Source: Romboutsia weinsteinii
Lineage (GTDB): Bacteria > Bacillota > Clostridia > Peptostreptococcales > Peptostreptococcaceae
DNA: 64,000 nt
Assembly: GCF_002250835.2 (NCBI RefSeq)
Contig: NZ_NOJY02000001.1
Span: forward strand, 124,001-188,000
Reading direction: 5' to 3'
Position 1 is the first letter of the stretch. Each line of letters starts with the position of its first letter. The position numbers were made by a program, and so were the translations under genes. Below the pieces are notes generated by a model. It had not been told where the DNA came from. It made no database searches and saw nothing but the letters and a program-made list of their open reading frames with translations. This document shows positions 52,233-60,620 of the stretch, piece after piece.

Positions 52233-54428
52233 TTACTTCTCAATTTCCATATCCCAACCAAAATATCCATTATCTTTTTTACTATATTTTAATATAGCAT
52301 CAAACTTATTTCCTTGTTTTGATGTTAGGGATTTAACTTTAGTTTGACCATTTTTTAATATGCTCTTTACCATAGTTTTATTAGGTTTCTTCTTATAAAA
52401 TTCTAGATATTTATCATTTTTCCATATTGCAAATTTACATTCTTTGTAATTTTCACATATGTATCCTTTTTCGAATTCAGTAACATCACCTTGGCATATT
52501 GGACACTTACCCAATGAATCATTTTTAACATCTGAGGCACTACTTTTTGATGGAGATGCTTTAGATACATTTTTAGAGGTAGATTTAGATGATTCCTTTG
52601 TAAACTTCTTAGTCTTAGGGTTATAAACATAGTTTTCAGTGCTAATATTTTTAGGTCTATCATACTGTATTACACCTACATTTTTGACTATAAAGCTCAT
52701 TATATTAGTTAAATACTCTTTTCTAGTAAACTCTCCTTTTTGAATATCACTTAAACTTTTTTCAAGTTTACCTGTATAATCAACGTCAAATAAGTCTTTA
52801 ACTGGAAAAATCTCAACTAAGTTTTTACCTAGGTCTGTTATAAAATAAGACTTACCTTTTTTTCCAACATAGCCAACCTGAGAAATCTTTTTAAGTACGT
52901 CAGCACGAGTAGCAGATGTACCTATAGAATAGCCTGACAAAACAGCAGTATCATCATCAGAAACATTTTTACCACAGTTTTTCATAGCTTTAAGTAAAGT
53001 ATCCTCAGTATAAGATTTTGGAGGTGTAGTTTGCTTTGTTAGAGGTTTTATTTCTAACACATCTACAGTATCATTTTTATTTACCATTGGTAGTAAATCA
53101 TCTTTTTCCTCTTTTTTATAAACCTCTAGATACCCCTTACTCTTAAGCACTTTTCCTTTGGTTAAGAAAATATGATTATCTACATCAGTCTTTATTTCAG
53201 TATTTTCATATTCTGCAGGTGGCATAAAGTTTGCGATAAATCTATCTTTTATTGCATTATAAACTATCTGTTCATCAGGAGTAAGAGAATTTGGAATTAT
53301 ATAAGTTGGCATAATAGCACTATGGCTATCTACTTTTGAAGAGTCAAATACTCTTTTAGTTTTTGCAAACTTAATTTTATCTGCATACTCTAATCCCATT
53401 TTTAGCTTGTCTAAAGTTTGAGAAGCCTTAGTAGCTAAACTTTCCTCAAGGTATATAGAATCAGTTCTAGGATAAGTAATGTATCCACCCTTACCTTTAC
53501 CTTCATAAAGGGATTGACATACGTTTAAAACTTTATCTGACGTAAAATTAGAAAACTTAGATGTTATATATCCTTGAAGTGAAGTTAAACTGAAAAGTTT
53601 AGGAGCATATTCTTTAGACATAGACACCTTCTTATCAGAAATAGTTCCTGTATTAGAAGTAATGCTATTAATAATGCTGTTTGCTTCTTCAATAGTATCA
53701 AATTTATTTTCTTTTCCTTTTATATACTTTCCTTTATACTTACCATTCTCACATTCAAACTGACCTTCTATTTCGTAGTAAGTTTTTGGAACAAAGTTTA
53801 GTATCTCCATATCCCTATCGTAGACTAGCTTTACTGTTGGGAGTATTACACGACCAATATTTAATAGTTTTCCATTTCCATATTTTAATGTTGCAACAGA
53901 TGTGAAGTTTATTCCTATTAGCCAATCTGTAATAAGTCTAGTATATCCTGCAGCTTGAAGGTTTCTCATCTCACTATCGTCTTTTAGGTTTTTTAGACCT
54001 CTAGTAATGTCTTCAGGAGTCCATTCATTAACTAAAATCCTTTTTACAGGTTTTCTATTTTTTGCTAATAAAAATACTAAAAATGAGATAAGTTCTCCCT
54101 CTCTATCATTATCTGTTGCGTTAATTACATATTCTATGTCATCTCTATTTAGCAGCTTTTTTACAATATCAAACTGCTTCTTTTTTGAAGGATCTACCTT
54201 AAATTTAAATTTATCACTCGGGATAAATGGAAAGTTATCCATTTTCCAAGACCCAGAATATTTATCTTTATCATAATCTTTCATATCATATAAAGCGACC
54301 AAATGACCAACCGCATAAGTTATAACGTATCCATTGCCCTCAAAATATCCATCTTGTCTAGTCTTTGCACCTAGAAATGATGCTATAGTTTTTGCAACGG
54401 ATGGCTTTTCCGCTAATATAAGTTTCAT
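52233..54428 (-). CDS. topB: DNA topoisomerase III
   Basis: TopB is a type IA topoisomerase that decatenates and relaxes DNA. The 731-residue protein has the Toprim domain (LILAEKPSVAKTIASFLGA ... NATDNDREGELI), a catalytic core with YITYPRTDS holding the active-site tyrosine at about residue 320, and a C-terminal single zinc ribbon with CPIC and CENYKEC. The N-terminal start MKLILAEKPSVA is canonical. AAAGGAGGCTAT precedes the ATG on the minus strand. It is transcribed opposite to its neighbours. Full-length and intact; some clostridial chromosomes carry extra plasmid-derived copies, but nothing here suggests a mobile origin. Confidence 0.96.
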   Translation of the reverse strand: MKLILAEKPSVAKTIASFLGAKTRQDGYFEGNGYVITYAVGHLVALYDMKDYDKDKYSGSWKMDNFPFIPSDKFKFKVDPSKKKQFDIVKKLLNRDDIEYVINATDNDREGELISFLVFLLAKNRKPVKRILVNEWTPEDITRGLKNLKDDSEMRNLQAAGYTRLITDWLIGINFTSVATLKYGNGKLLNIGRVILPTVKLVYDRDMEILNFVPKTYYEIEGQFECENGKYKGKYIKGKENKFDTIEEANSIINSITSNTGTISDKKVSMSKEYAPKLFSLTSLQGYITSKFSNFTSDKVLNVCQSLYEGKGKGGYITYPRTDSIYLEESLATKASQTLDKLKMGLEYADKIKFAKTKRVFDSSKVDSHSAIMPTYIIPNSLTPDEQIVYNAIKDRFIANFMPPAEYENTEIKTDVDNHIFLTKGKVLKSKGYLEVYKKEEKDDLLPMVNKNDTVDVLEIKPLTKQTTPPKSYTEDTLLKAMKNCGKNVSDDDTAVLSGYSIGTSATRADVLKKISQVGYVGKKGKSYFITDLGKNLVEIFPVKDLFDVDYTGKLEKSLSDIQKGEFTRKEYLTNIMSFIVKNVGVIQYDRPKNISTENYVYNPKTKKFTKESSKSTSKNVSKASPSKSSASDVKNDSLGKCPICQGDVTEFEKGYICENYKECKFAIWKNDKYLEFYKKKPNKTMVKSILKNGQTKVKSLTSKQGNKFDAILKYSKKDNGYFGWDMEIEK

Positions 54429-54463
54429 ATATAGCCTCCTTTCAAAATGCTATTATATATTAT

Positions 54464-54494
54464 CACAAAAAAAGAAAAGACTGCAAGACAGTCT
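54464..54494 (-). terminator. Intrinsic terminator of the minus-strand hypothetical gene
   Basis: On the minus strand AGACTG, a 5-base loop and CAGTCT are followed by TTTTCTTTTTTT. It separates the hypothetical gene from topB, which has the same orientation. Confidence 0.85.
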
Positions 54495-55149
54495 AAAAAT
54501 TATAATTGAAATTATTATTTTTATTAGTTAAACCTCTTAGATAAAAATCTACTGATTTACCGATTTGAGACTCATCTAGTAATTGTACAAATGATATGTG
54601 GTTTACATGGTTAGGATTAGAATGTTTCATATGAAAATTTAATGTAGGGCCAGATATAGTACATGCTGAATCTGATGATATAAAAATTCTTTGAGTATCA
54701 GATAATGAAGTGAAAATTTCATAAGTCTTAGATTGGTGTACTAAATAAGACTCACTAATAATATTTTCTAATTTAGGAAAGTCTTTATATATGCTAGATA
54801 AATAATTTGATTTTGTTAAATTATCTAAGTCACTACTATATCCGCCTAATATTATATATACATTTTCTGGGGATAAATTTTTAAATGTAAGTATGAGATT
54901 TTTTGTGAGTTCACTTATATTAATAGGAAAGTATACATATAGGAGATGCTGATCATCAACGACAATATTAAAATAATCTAATAAATTTGAAATATAAAGA
55001 ATATCTATATTTGAGTTGTATAAGTCTTTTTTTAGATCACTATAAATTAAATATAAATTACCGTGTAAATTAAAATCATAAAGAACCTCAAGTTTTTGTT
55101 TCATCCAAGGAATAGGCGATACCTTTATTGAATGATTTGAATTAATCAT
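54493..55149 (-). CDS. Hypothetical protein
   Basis: This 218-residue protein is not recognised. It has no signal peptide and no clear membrane helix. The composition alternates short hydrophobic strands with polar turns (YLIYSDLKKDLY, HLLYVYFPINISELTKNLILTF, VYIILGGYSSDL), suggesting an alpha/beta fold. The start ATG at 55147-55149 (complement) has TAGGAGGATAATT upstream, so expression is likely. It stands alone, between topB and dut. Low conservation would not be surprising; no function is proposed. Confidence 0.65.
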   Translation of the reverse strand: MINSNHSIKVSPIPWMKQKLEVLYDFNLHGNLYLIYSDLKKDLYNSNIDILYISNLLDYFNIVVDDQHLLYVYFPINISELTKNLILTFKNLSPENVYIILGGYSSDLDNLTKSNYLSSIYKDFPKLENIISESYLVHQSKTYEIFTSLSDTQRIFISSDSACTISGPTLNFHMKHSNPNHVNHISFVQLLDESQIGKSVDFYLRGLTNKNNNFNYNF

Positions 55150-55243
55150 AATTATCCTCCTAAAATTATATTTATAAAAACTATATTTATTAAAATATAT
55201 TGGGTATATAATAGATATATGAAAATAAAAAGGAGATATTAGA

Positions 55244-55675
55244 ATGTATACACTAAAGATAAAAAAACTAAATAAAGAAGCTATATTACCAAACTTTGCT
55301 CATAAGGGTGATGCAGGTATGGATTTATACTCAGTGGAAGATGTAGTTATACCTTCTGGAGAATCAAGGCTTATTAAAACAGGTATATCTCTAGAACTAC
55401 CTAAAATGACAGAAGCTCAAGTAAGACCAAGAAGTGGACTTGCTTTAAAAAATTCAATAACAGTTTTAAACACTCCTGGAACTATAGATGAAGGATATAG
55501 GGGTGAAGTTGGAGTGATATTAATCAACCACGGTAAAGAGGATTTTACAGTTACAAAACATATGAAAATTGCTCAGATGGTATTAAAACCAATTTATGAG
55601 GTAAATATAGTTGAAGCCAATGAACTTAGTGATAGTGAAAGAGGAATAGGTGGATTTGGATCTACAGGAGTATAA
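55244..55675 (+). CDS. dut: dUTP diphosphatase (dUTPase)
   Basis: dUTPase hydrolyses dUTP to dUMP and PPi, keeping uracil out of DNA. This 143-residue trimeric-type enzyme shows all five motifs: [29 protein letters not shown], the MKIAQMVL region, and the C-terminal [11 protein letters not shown] arm. ATG 55244 follows AAAGGAGATATTAGA. It is not next to prophage genes at this point, so it is most likely the chromosomal dut. A terminator follows. Confidence 0.96.
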   Translation: MYTLKIKKLNKEAILPNFAHKGDAGMDLYSVEDVVIPSGESRLIKTGISLELPKMTEAQVRPRSGLALKNSITVLNTPGTIDEGYRGEVGVILINHGKEDFTVTKHMKIAQMVLKPIYEVNIVEANELSDSERGIGGFGSTGV

Positions 55676-55682
55676 ATATGAT

Positions 55683-55722
55683 GGCAGTCTAAAAAGGTTT
55701 ACTTTTAAGGCTGTCTATTTTT
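55683..55722 (+). terminator. Intrinsic terminator after dut
   Basis: GGCAGTCTAAAA pairs with TTTTAAGGCTGTC (wobble pairs and one bulge), followed by TATTTTTG. Confidence 0.65.
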
Positions 55723-55858
55723 GTAATATCTATTAGATAGTTTTAAAGTAAATTACGGAAGATATTTAGTTAAAAACATGTATAAATTATATGTAGTTAT
55801 GAAAATAATAATAAATAGGAAATAAAAAAATCAGATATGAACTATAAGGAGTGTTGAT

Positions 55859-56266
55859 ATGAGCGTAATAACTGATTTTTATCAATTCAAATATAGTAAA
55901 AGTTGTTACTATATAGACTTATTTATTAATAGAAATGCTCTTGTGAGTATAGAAGATGCTTTAGATGAAAGACTTAGCAATTTGCATCTTACCAAAGATT
56001 CAGAGTGTGCATATGTTAGGCTTTTAGAACTATTTCAAGATTCCAGAAAATTGAGTAATTCTACCTATGTTGAGCTTAAACTCAATAAATGCTATTTAAA
56101 TTATATAAAAAATCTATACTATCACTTTATGGATAGGAAAGAATATATACCGCTTAAAGCTTTAAATGATTATGCACAGTTATACTTAATGTCTGACTTA
56201 GAAAATGTTTATCGATTTAATATCTTAAATGAGGACATAAAAATAAGAGTATTATCTAACGTATAA
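55859..56266 (+). CDS. Hypothetical protein
   Basis: This 135-residue protein is not recognised. It is predicted mostly helical, with several Tyr/Leu-rich stretches (LNYIKNLYYHFMDRKEY, LNDYAQLYLMSDLENVYRF) and no signal peptide or metal motif. ATG 55859 is preceded by AAGGAGTGTTGAT, so translation is likely. It lies between dut and a very small gene, at the edge of the inserted element. Function unknown. Confidence 0.65.
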   Translation: MSVITDFYQFKYSKSCYYIDLFINRNALVSIEDALDERLSNLHLTKDSECAYVRLLELFQDSRKLSNSTYVELKLNKCYLNYIKNLYYHFMDRKEYIPLKALNDYAQLYLMSDLENVYRFNILNEDIKIRVLSNV

Positions 56267-56394
56267 ATTAAAAACATGGTCAAAATATATTTACAATGAA
56301 TGGAAATTATTTCTAGAAGATTGCATATAATAAGTTAAATATGAAAGATAGAGATAAAAAAAATCATATTTAAAAAATTAAAGGAGATATAATT

Positions 56395-56478
56395 ATGGAA
56401 AATACTTTGGAATTACTATATTTTGACTATGAAGAAGATGTTGATTACGATTATTCACCTGACTACGATATAGAATAA
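56395..56478 (+). CDS. 27-residue acidic peptide
   Basis: A short frame encodes a very acidic, Tyr/Asp-rich peptide (begins MENTLELLYFDYEEDVDY, ends DYDIE). It has a near-perfect ribosome binding site AAAGGAGA 7 bases before ATG 56395, which argues for real translation. There is no membrane segment. About 13 of 27 residues are Asp or Glu. No family is recognised; a short regulatory peptide or a decoy for basic proteins are possibilities without evidence. Confidence 0.45.
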   Translation: MENTLELLYFDYEEDVDYDYSPDYDIE

Positions 56479-56588
56479 ATGAAAGTGAGTATAGATATAT
56501 AATCATGCAGTGAATATAAAATATTATTTATTGCAAAATAAAATAATAGGGAGATAAAATGTGTTAAGAAAAATAAAACTAAAATAGT

Positions 56589-56622
56589 AAAGCCCTTACA
56601 ATATATATTGTAAGAGCTTTAT
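56589..56622. terminator. Bidirectional terminator next to the catalase fragment
   Basis: AAAGCCCTTACAATA and TATTGTAAGAGCTTT form a long stem with one mismatch. A-rich flanks on both sides allow termination of the plus-strand small genes and of the minus-strand catalase fragment. Confidence 0.75.
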
Positions 56623-56631
56623 TATTTTTGA

Positions 56632-56892
56632 TTAGAATAGTTTTTGACTTTCTTCAAAATCATATACATCCATTAAAGCTTCTCCAAATCTTTGATAATG
56701 TACTATTTCTCTTTCTCCTAAGAATTTTAATACGTCAATAATATCTACATCATCCGTTAAATTAACTAGTTGATAATAAGTTGCTAAAGCTTTTTGTTCA
56801 GCAGCCATATCTTCATGTAAATCAGTAACGGGGTTACCCATAACAGCTATAGTAGATGCACTAAAAGGAACACCACTAGCATCACCCAACAA
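56632..56892 (-). pseudogene. cotJC: Manganese catalase / CotJC-type spore coat protein, C-terminal half
   Basis: The frame encodes the C-terminal half of a CotJC-like manganese catalase: GDASGVPFSASTIAVMGNPVTDLHEDMAAEQKA, then LTDDVDIIDVLKFLGEREIVHYQRFGEAL, which supplies the last di-manganese ligands (Glu/His of EREIVHYQRF). CotJC proteins are about 190 residues; here the first about 105 are missing. Homology stops abruptly at the codons for GDAS (near 56885), and the frame before that is AT-rich unrelated sequence without a ribosome binding site. The gene is therefore broken or interrupted at this point. The N-terminal half is not in the window and may lie beyond the right end of the inserted element. 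Confidence 0.85.
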
Positions 56893-56899
56893 TAAATAA

Positions 56900-56938
56900 A
56901 ACCATTATTAGGTAAAAACTTAATAGTGGTTATTTTTA
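56900..56938 (+). terminator. Hairpin at the left edge of the element
   Basis: AACCATTATTA and TAATAGTGGTT pair (one G-T) around a 10-base loop, followed by ATTTTTATTTT. It lies between the catalase break and the intron-like RNA and could be a terminator or a subterminal element feature. Confidence 0.55.
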
Positions 56939-56966
56939 TTTTACCACGAAAGGGTGTTAGAAGGAA

Positions 56967-57415
56967 GTGTGTTTGACCAAGATAGCGAATCGAATGGCTC
57001 GACAGAGTACAGGTAATGCCGACTAAACACTTGGGTAAGGTTCTAAGATAGGACAAGTCCCAACACCATATAAATATGTCTAGTACCATATTGAAGGGGT
57101 GAGAATGGCAACCACGAGCCATAAATAAAAAATAGGTGGGGTAGGAAGTCCAATTTGAGGACAATATCATTTAAAATGTGGCTATGGGGTTGGATATAGC
57201 AGATATTAAATTATTAACATAGATATTGTGTGCTTGTACTAGTCCGTAACGTTGTATGGTCGTAACATACCTATCCTAACTGGGATAAAAACAGGAAAGT
57301 TACTCACAGCTGTTTGTGGGTAACTATGTCCAAATGGCTAAGCCTTCAAGGATAATCAGTTTAGGTTACTAGAAGTCAATAGGTTTCAATAAAATGTGAA
57401 AGTTGGACATAGTTG
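56967..57415 (+). ncRNA. Structured RNA, probable group II intron domains I-III without an encoded reverse transcriptase
   Basis: About 450 bases have no coding potential but higher G+C than their surroundings and many complementary segments. They begin with GTGTG, the group II 5' consensus. Sequence features resemble bacterial group II domain I (ACTAAACACTTGGGTAAGG, GGGGTGAGAATGGCAACC, GGGGTAGGAAGTCC). Near the 3' side GTTACTCAC/GTGGGTAAC (57299-57307/57316-57324) and AACTATGTCC/GGACATAGTT (57322-57331/57405-57414) resemble domain II/III stems. No intron-encoded protein and no domain V (AGC triad hairpin) follow; instead a small unrelated gene starts at 57466. It may be a truncated intron fragment or another large RNA. 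Confidence 0.45.
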
Positions 57416-57465
57416 AGATACTTAATAATAAAATATATAGATAATATACAGATTGGAGATATAGG

Positions 57466-57708
57466 ATGAAAACTAAAAAGACAAGTATGAGTATGACAGG
57501 TACAAAAAATGTATTTGAAGAAAGAAAGAAGAAAGGTATTAAACCTATAAAGTGTGTATGTGAGAAATGTTTATACTACAATAGAAAAAGATGTAGATTT
57601 GGTAAAACAACGGTCAATAGAAATTACTGTATAAAGTTTACAAAAGTAGAAGGTTATAATGATAATCCAATTAAAATATATAAAAAAAATAAGAAGAAAA
57701 ATAAATAA
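57466..57708 (+). CDS. Small basic Cys-containing protein
   Basis: This 80-residue protein is very basic, with a Lys-rich C-terminus. A central cluster of cysteines (CVCEKCLYYNRKRCRFG, then YCIKF) could bind zinc. ATG 57466 follows TTGGAGATATAGG. It is unrecognised; the style is that of small plasmid or phage accessory proteins. It is the first coding gene to the right of the intron-like RNA. Confidence 0.6.
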   Translation: MKTKKTSMSMTGTKNVFEERKKKGIKPIKCVCEKCLYYNRKRCRFGKTTVNRNYCIKFTKVEGYNDNPIKIYKKNKKKNK

Positions 57709-57766
57709 AAATAGAAAATACAATAAAGTTTGAAATAAGTAAATATTTATATTGAGAGGTGTACTA

Positions 57767-57919
57767 ATGACAAAGCTTAAAATAGAAAATATGAAAGTTA
57801 ATATTAGCTATGGGATAAATGAGGTTGATAAAGATAGGTTATGCGATATATTCATAGATATAATAAAAGATTTGCAAAAAGAAGATTTAAAGAAAAATGA
57901 AAATAAAATATACAAATAA
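57767..57919 (+). CDS. 50-residue hypothetical protein
   Basis: A short frame of 50 residues (begins MTKLKIENMKVNISYGIN) has a good ribosome binding site GAGAGGTG before ATG 57767. It overlaps the start of the next gene by 23 bases in another frame, which suggests translational coupling. It is charged and likely helical. No family is recognised. Confidence 0.55.
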   Translation: MTKLKIENMKVNISYGINEVDKDRLCDIFIDIIKDLQKEDLKKNENKIYK

Positions 57920-58379
57920 TAAGAATGATAATAGATTATACAGCATCTTTGTAGAGATATTTAAAATAGATTATAGAGAATATGAACCAGATGAAATAGA
58001 TAAATTGATAATAAAAGATGTAGTAAAACTTATAGATAGAATAACAACAAGTGAGTGTAAAAAGATATTAGGAAAAGTAGGAATAAAGAATTATACTGAT
58101 TTAAAAGAAAAAGAAGTTAAAACATTATTAAAAGAGCATTTACCAGAAGTAGAACCAGAAATTATATTGTGGATATATAAAGAACATCAAGTTAGATTAG
58201 ATATGTTTAAATATGAAGTATGTGAAGTATTAAATATAACACAATGGAGATTTGGAAAGATTAAACATAATTTAAAAATCTCTGGAAAACAAGTTGTAAA
58301 TATTGCAGGTCATCCAAAGACAGTTAATAAATATGATAGAGCATATATATATGAACTTTTGCTATATGAAACGATATAA
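57897..58379 (+). CDS. Hypothetical element protein, possible HTH at C-terminus
   Basis: This 160-residue protein is unrecognised. The first 100 residues are helical and charged. The C-terminal part (YEVCEVLNITQWRFGKIKHNLKISGKQVVNIAGHPKTVNKYDRAYIYEL) has the look of a helix-turn-helix followed by a basic loop, so DNA binding is possible. ATG 57897 lies inside the preceding small gene. It may be a regulator or replication accessory factor of the element; this is inferred from position and composition only. Confidence 0.6.
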   Translation: MKIKYTNNKNDNRLYSIFVEIFKIDYREYEPDEIDKLIIKDVVKLIDRITTSECKKILGKVGIKNYTDLKEKEVKTLLKEHLPEVEPEIILWIYKEHQVRLDMFKYEVCEVLNITQWRFGKIKHNLKISGKQVVNIAGHPKTVNKYDRAYIYELLLYETI

Positions 58380-58474
58380 TACACAGGTGAAATTTATGAA
58401 AATATTAGTGATTAGTACTTATTGAAATGTCATTAACTTTAATGTATACTTAAAACTATAAAGGAGCTGTACAT

Positions 58475-58648
58475 ATGACACAAGAAAGAAAAGAAGTTAG
58501 TAGAACAAGATTTAGTACAAGTGTTGATATAAAGCTATTAGAAACTTTAGATGAATTGTCAAAAACAACTAGAATAGCAAAGTCTAAATTGATAGATATA
58601 GCTTTAGAAATGTTATTTGAAAAGTATGAGGATGAATTAACAAAATAA
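58475..58648 (+). CDS. Ribbon-helix-helix DNA-binding protein
   Basis: This 57-residue protein has the ribbon-helix-helix pattern: a short strand (SRTRFSTSVDIK), helix A (LLETLDELSKTTR) and helix B (AKSKLIDIALEMLFEKYEDEL). Such proteins bind DNA as dimers and often repress plasmid copy-control or toxin-antitoxin genes. ATG 58475 has AAAGGAGCTGT upstream. It is just before the endonuclease-like gene (47 bases), but no toxin is evident beside it. The 60575-60590 palindrome is a possible target. Confidence 0.78.
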   Translation: MTQERKEVSRTRFSTSVDIKLLETLDELSKTTRIAKSKLIDIALEMLFEKYEDELTK

Positions 58649-58694
58649 TAATGGGTGTATTATTAGCAATATACAATTTGGAGGGAATATAATA

Positions 58695-59801
58695 ATGGAT
58701 TTCGTAGATAAAATTAAACAATTTTCAAAAAGAATAGAAATGATGAAAGATAGTTTAGCAACAGAAGAAGCAACTAAAACGGCTTTAATAATGCCATTCT
58801 TTAATTTATTAGATTATGATGTATTTAATCCAATAGAGTTTGTACCAGAATATACAGCAGATATAGGGACTAAAAAGGGTGAAAAAGTAGACTATGCAAT
58901 AATGAAAGATGGAAAGCCTGTAATATTAATTGAGGCGAAAGGTGTTAATGATGATTTAACAAAACACGACGCACAATTATTTAGATACTTTACAGCAACA
59001 GATGCTAAGTTTGCTGTTTTAACAAATGGTATAGTTTATAAATTCTTTACAGATTTAGAAGAAACTAATAAAATGGATGAAAAGCCATTCTTAGAAGTTA
59101 ATTTATTAGATTTAAATGATACTAAAGTTACTGAATTAAAGAAATTTACAAAGGATAATTTTGATATAGATACTATATTCAATACAGCATCTGAATTAAA
59201 ATATACAAACCTTATAAAAGCTCAATTAACAGAACAATTAAATAATCCAAGTGATGAATTTGTGAGATTTATAATAGGTGATTTCTTTACAGGAGTAAAA
59301 ACTTCAAATGTAGTAGAAAAGTTTAGACCGATAGTAAAAAAATCTATGCAACAATTTGTTAATGATTTTATGAATGATAAGATAAAAAGTATATTAAATA
59401 ATAATTCAGAAGAAGAAACTGTAGAAGTAAATAATATACAAGAAGAAACGGTTGTAGAAGAAGTTGCTGTAGATGTAAATGCAAATGAAGATAATAAGGT
59501 AGTAACAACAGAAGAAGAATTAGAAGGATTTAACATAGTTAGAAGTATATTATCAGAAGTGGTTAGTGCAGAAGAAATAAGCTATAAAGATGTTGAAAGA
59601 TATTTTGGTATATTATATCAAAATAATACTAGAAAATGGGTATGTAGATTATACTTCAATTCAGCAAAAAAGAGTATAACTATAGCTGATGAAAACAAAA
59701 AAGAAGTTAGATATTATATAGAAAATATAAGTGATATATATAAATATAAGAATGAATTATTAAGTGCTATAGATAAGTATATAGAAACAGTAAATGCTTA
59801 A
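58695..59801 (+). CDS. Restriction-endonuclease-like protein (type I HsdR N-terminal domain)
   Basis: This 368-residue protein has an N-terminal domain like that of type I restriction subunit R (HSDR_N): residues about 1-170 contain a PD-(D/E)xK nuclease core with VDYAI (Asp near 73) and ILIEAKG (E-x-K near 86-88), then HDAQLFRYFTATDAKFAVLTNGIVYKFF. It lacks the helicase domains of HsdR. An acidic linker (about 235-275) connects to a C-terminal domain (about 280-368) seen in some phage proteins. Stand-alone forms like this are common in prophages and may act in defence or DNA processing; which one is unclear. TTGGAGGGAA precedes ATG 58695. Confidence 0.78.
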   Translation: MDFVDKIKQFSKRIEMMKDSLATEEATKTALIMPFFNLLDYDVFNPIEFVPEYTADIGTKKGEKVDYAIMKDGKPVILIEAKGVNDDLTKHDAQLFRYFTATDAKFAVLTNGIVYKFFTDLEETNKMDEKPFLEVNLLDLNDTKVTELKKFTKDNFDIDTIFNTASELKYTNLIKAQLTEQLNNPSDEFVRFIIGDFFTGVKTSNVVEKFRPIVKKSMQQFVNDFMNDKIKSILNNNSEEETVEVNNIQEETVVEEVAVDVNANEDNKVVTTEEELEGFNIVRSILSEVVSAEEISYKDVERYFGILYQNNTRKWVCRLYFNSAKKSITIADENKKEVRYYIENISDIYKYKNELLSAIDKYIETVNA

Positions 59802-59929
59802 TTTACTTGAAACATATAGAATAATATAGTAAAAAATGTTATTATATCATTGCGAATAAATTTGAATATAAAATTTATTAAATTGTTGTTTTGTTGTTCT
59901 TGAATGTGAACGGAAAATATAATCAGAGA

Positions 59930-59961
59930 ATAGAAGGTGAGTAATTGCCTTCTATTTTTTT
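59930..59961 (+). terminator. Intrinsic terminator after the endonuclease-like gene
   Basis: ATAGAAGG and CCTTCTAT form an 8-bp stem around a 10-base loop, followed by seven T residues. Confidence 0.85.
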
Positions 59962-60076
59962 ATGCAAAAATATTTTTATTATTTATTTTACATAAGGTCT
60001 AATTTTAGTAAATCATTAAGTATAAGGTTAAATAAGATAATCTTAAATATTAGGTAGCTACAATAGGAGAAAGAGA

Positions 60077-60223
60077 ATGATTAAAGATACATTAATAAGA
60101 GCTAGAGTTTCAAAAATAGAAAAAGAAAAGTATATGAAGTTAGCTAATAAAAAAGGTATATCACTATCTGATTTAATAAGAGAAATACTAAATAAAGCAT
60201 TGCTAGAAAGTAAAGGTAAATAA
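60077..60223 (+). CDS. Ribbon-helix-helix DNA-binding protein
   Basis: This second ribbon-helix-helix protein has 48 residues: strand DTLIRARVSKI, helix KEKYMKLANKKG, helix SLSDLIREILNKALLE. It resembles plasmid CopG/Arc-type repressors. ATG 60077 has AGGAGAAAGAG upstream. The next gene starts one base after its stop, so the two form an operon. It could bind the palindromic promoter 350 bases downstream, which is a testable guess. Confidence 0.75.
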   Translation: MIKDTLIRARVSKIEKEKYMKLANKKGISLSDLIREILNKALLESKGK

Positions 60224-60224
60224 A

Positions 60225-60515
60225 ATGAATAATAGACAAATATTAAGATATGCACTAGATGGTATTTATAATCAAATAAAAAGACTTGAAAAAGAAGTTA
60301 GAATAGTAAATGGTACAATATATCAAATAGATAATGATTTAGTTGTAAAAGGTCGTTATAGAGGTTATACATATATTAGCTTAACTAAGACTAAGAAAGA
60401 GCTTACAGAAGGATTAAAAGAGCTTAAGAAAGAGTACAATGAATTAGTATATGATATTAAAGAAAAAAATATTTATATAGTTTATAGAGAATTAGAAGAT
60501 ATAGAGCAGGTGTAA
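60225..60515 (+). CDS. Hypothetical coiled-coil protein
   Basis: This 96-residue protein is predicted to be two long helices forming a coiled coil (GIYNQIKRLEKEVRIVN and TKTKKELTEGLKELKKEYNELV). It starts at ATG 60225, one base after the stop of the ribbon-helix-helix gene, and its last codons form part of an intrinsic terminator. Function unknown; it probably works with its operon partner. Confidence 0.6.
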   Translation: MNNRQILRYALDGIYNQIKRLEKEVRIVNGTIYQIDNDLVVKGRYRGYTYISLTKTKKELTEGLKELKKEYNELVYDIKEKNIYIVYRELEDIEQV

Positions 60516-60531
60516 AACTTGTTCTTTTTTT
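60501..60531 (+). terminator. Intrinsic terminator overlapping a stop codon
   Basis: GAGCAGGT pairs imperfectly with ACTTGTTC, followed by TTTTTTTT. Its first 17 bases, ATAGAGCAGGTGTAAAA, are repeated exactly at 61923-61939. Confidence 0.75.
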
Positions 60532-60566
60532 ATTGTAAAAAGATGTAATAAAATTAAAAATAGAAC

Positions 60567-60595
60567 TTGAAAATATCACGGTGGCGTGATATAAT
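60567..60595 (+). promoter_or_regulatory. Promoter with palindromic operator in the spacer
   Basis: TTGAAA (60567-60572) and TATAAT (60590-60595) are 17 bases apart. The spacer contains the perfect palindrome ATCACG-GTGG-CGTGAT (60575-60590), directly abutting the -10. This is a textbook position for a repressor site. Confidence 0.75.
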
Positions 60596-60620
60596 AAATA
60601 TATAGAAAGGAGTTGAATAA

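Noticed and set aside
52181-52340. Plus-strand small frame with AAAGGAG before ATG 52181
   Set aside because: It runs antisense into the 3' end of topB and its residues look like the reverse strand of that gene; possibly a chance start or remnant.
56559-56567. ATG-TGT-TAA minimal frame after GGGAG
   Set aside because: A two-codon frame with a good ribosome binding site is curious but cannot be supported as a gene.
56847-57170. Minus-strand frame of 107 codons across the catalase break and the intron-like RNA
   Set aside because: It overlaps structured RNA, is in a different frame from the catalase and has no ribosome binding site or recognisable motif.
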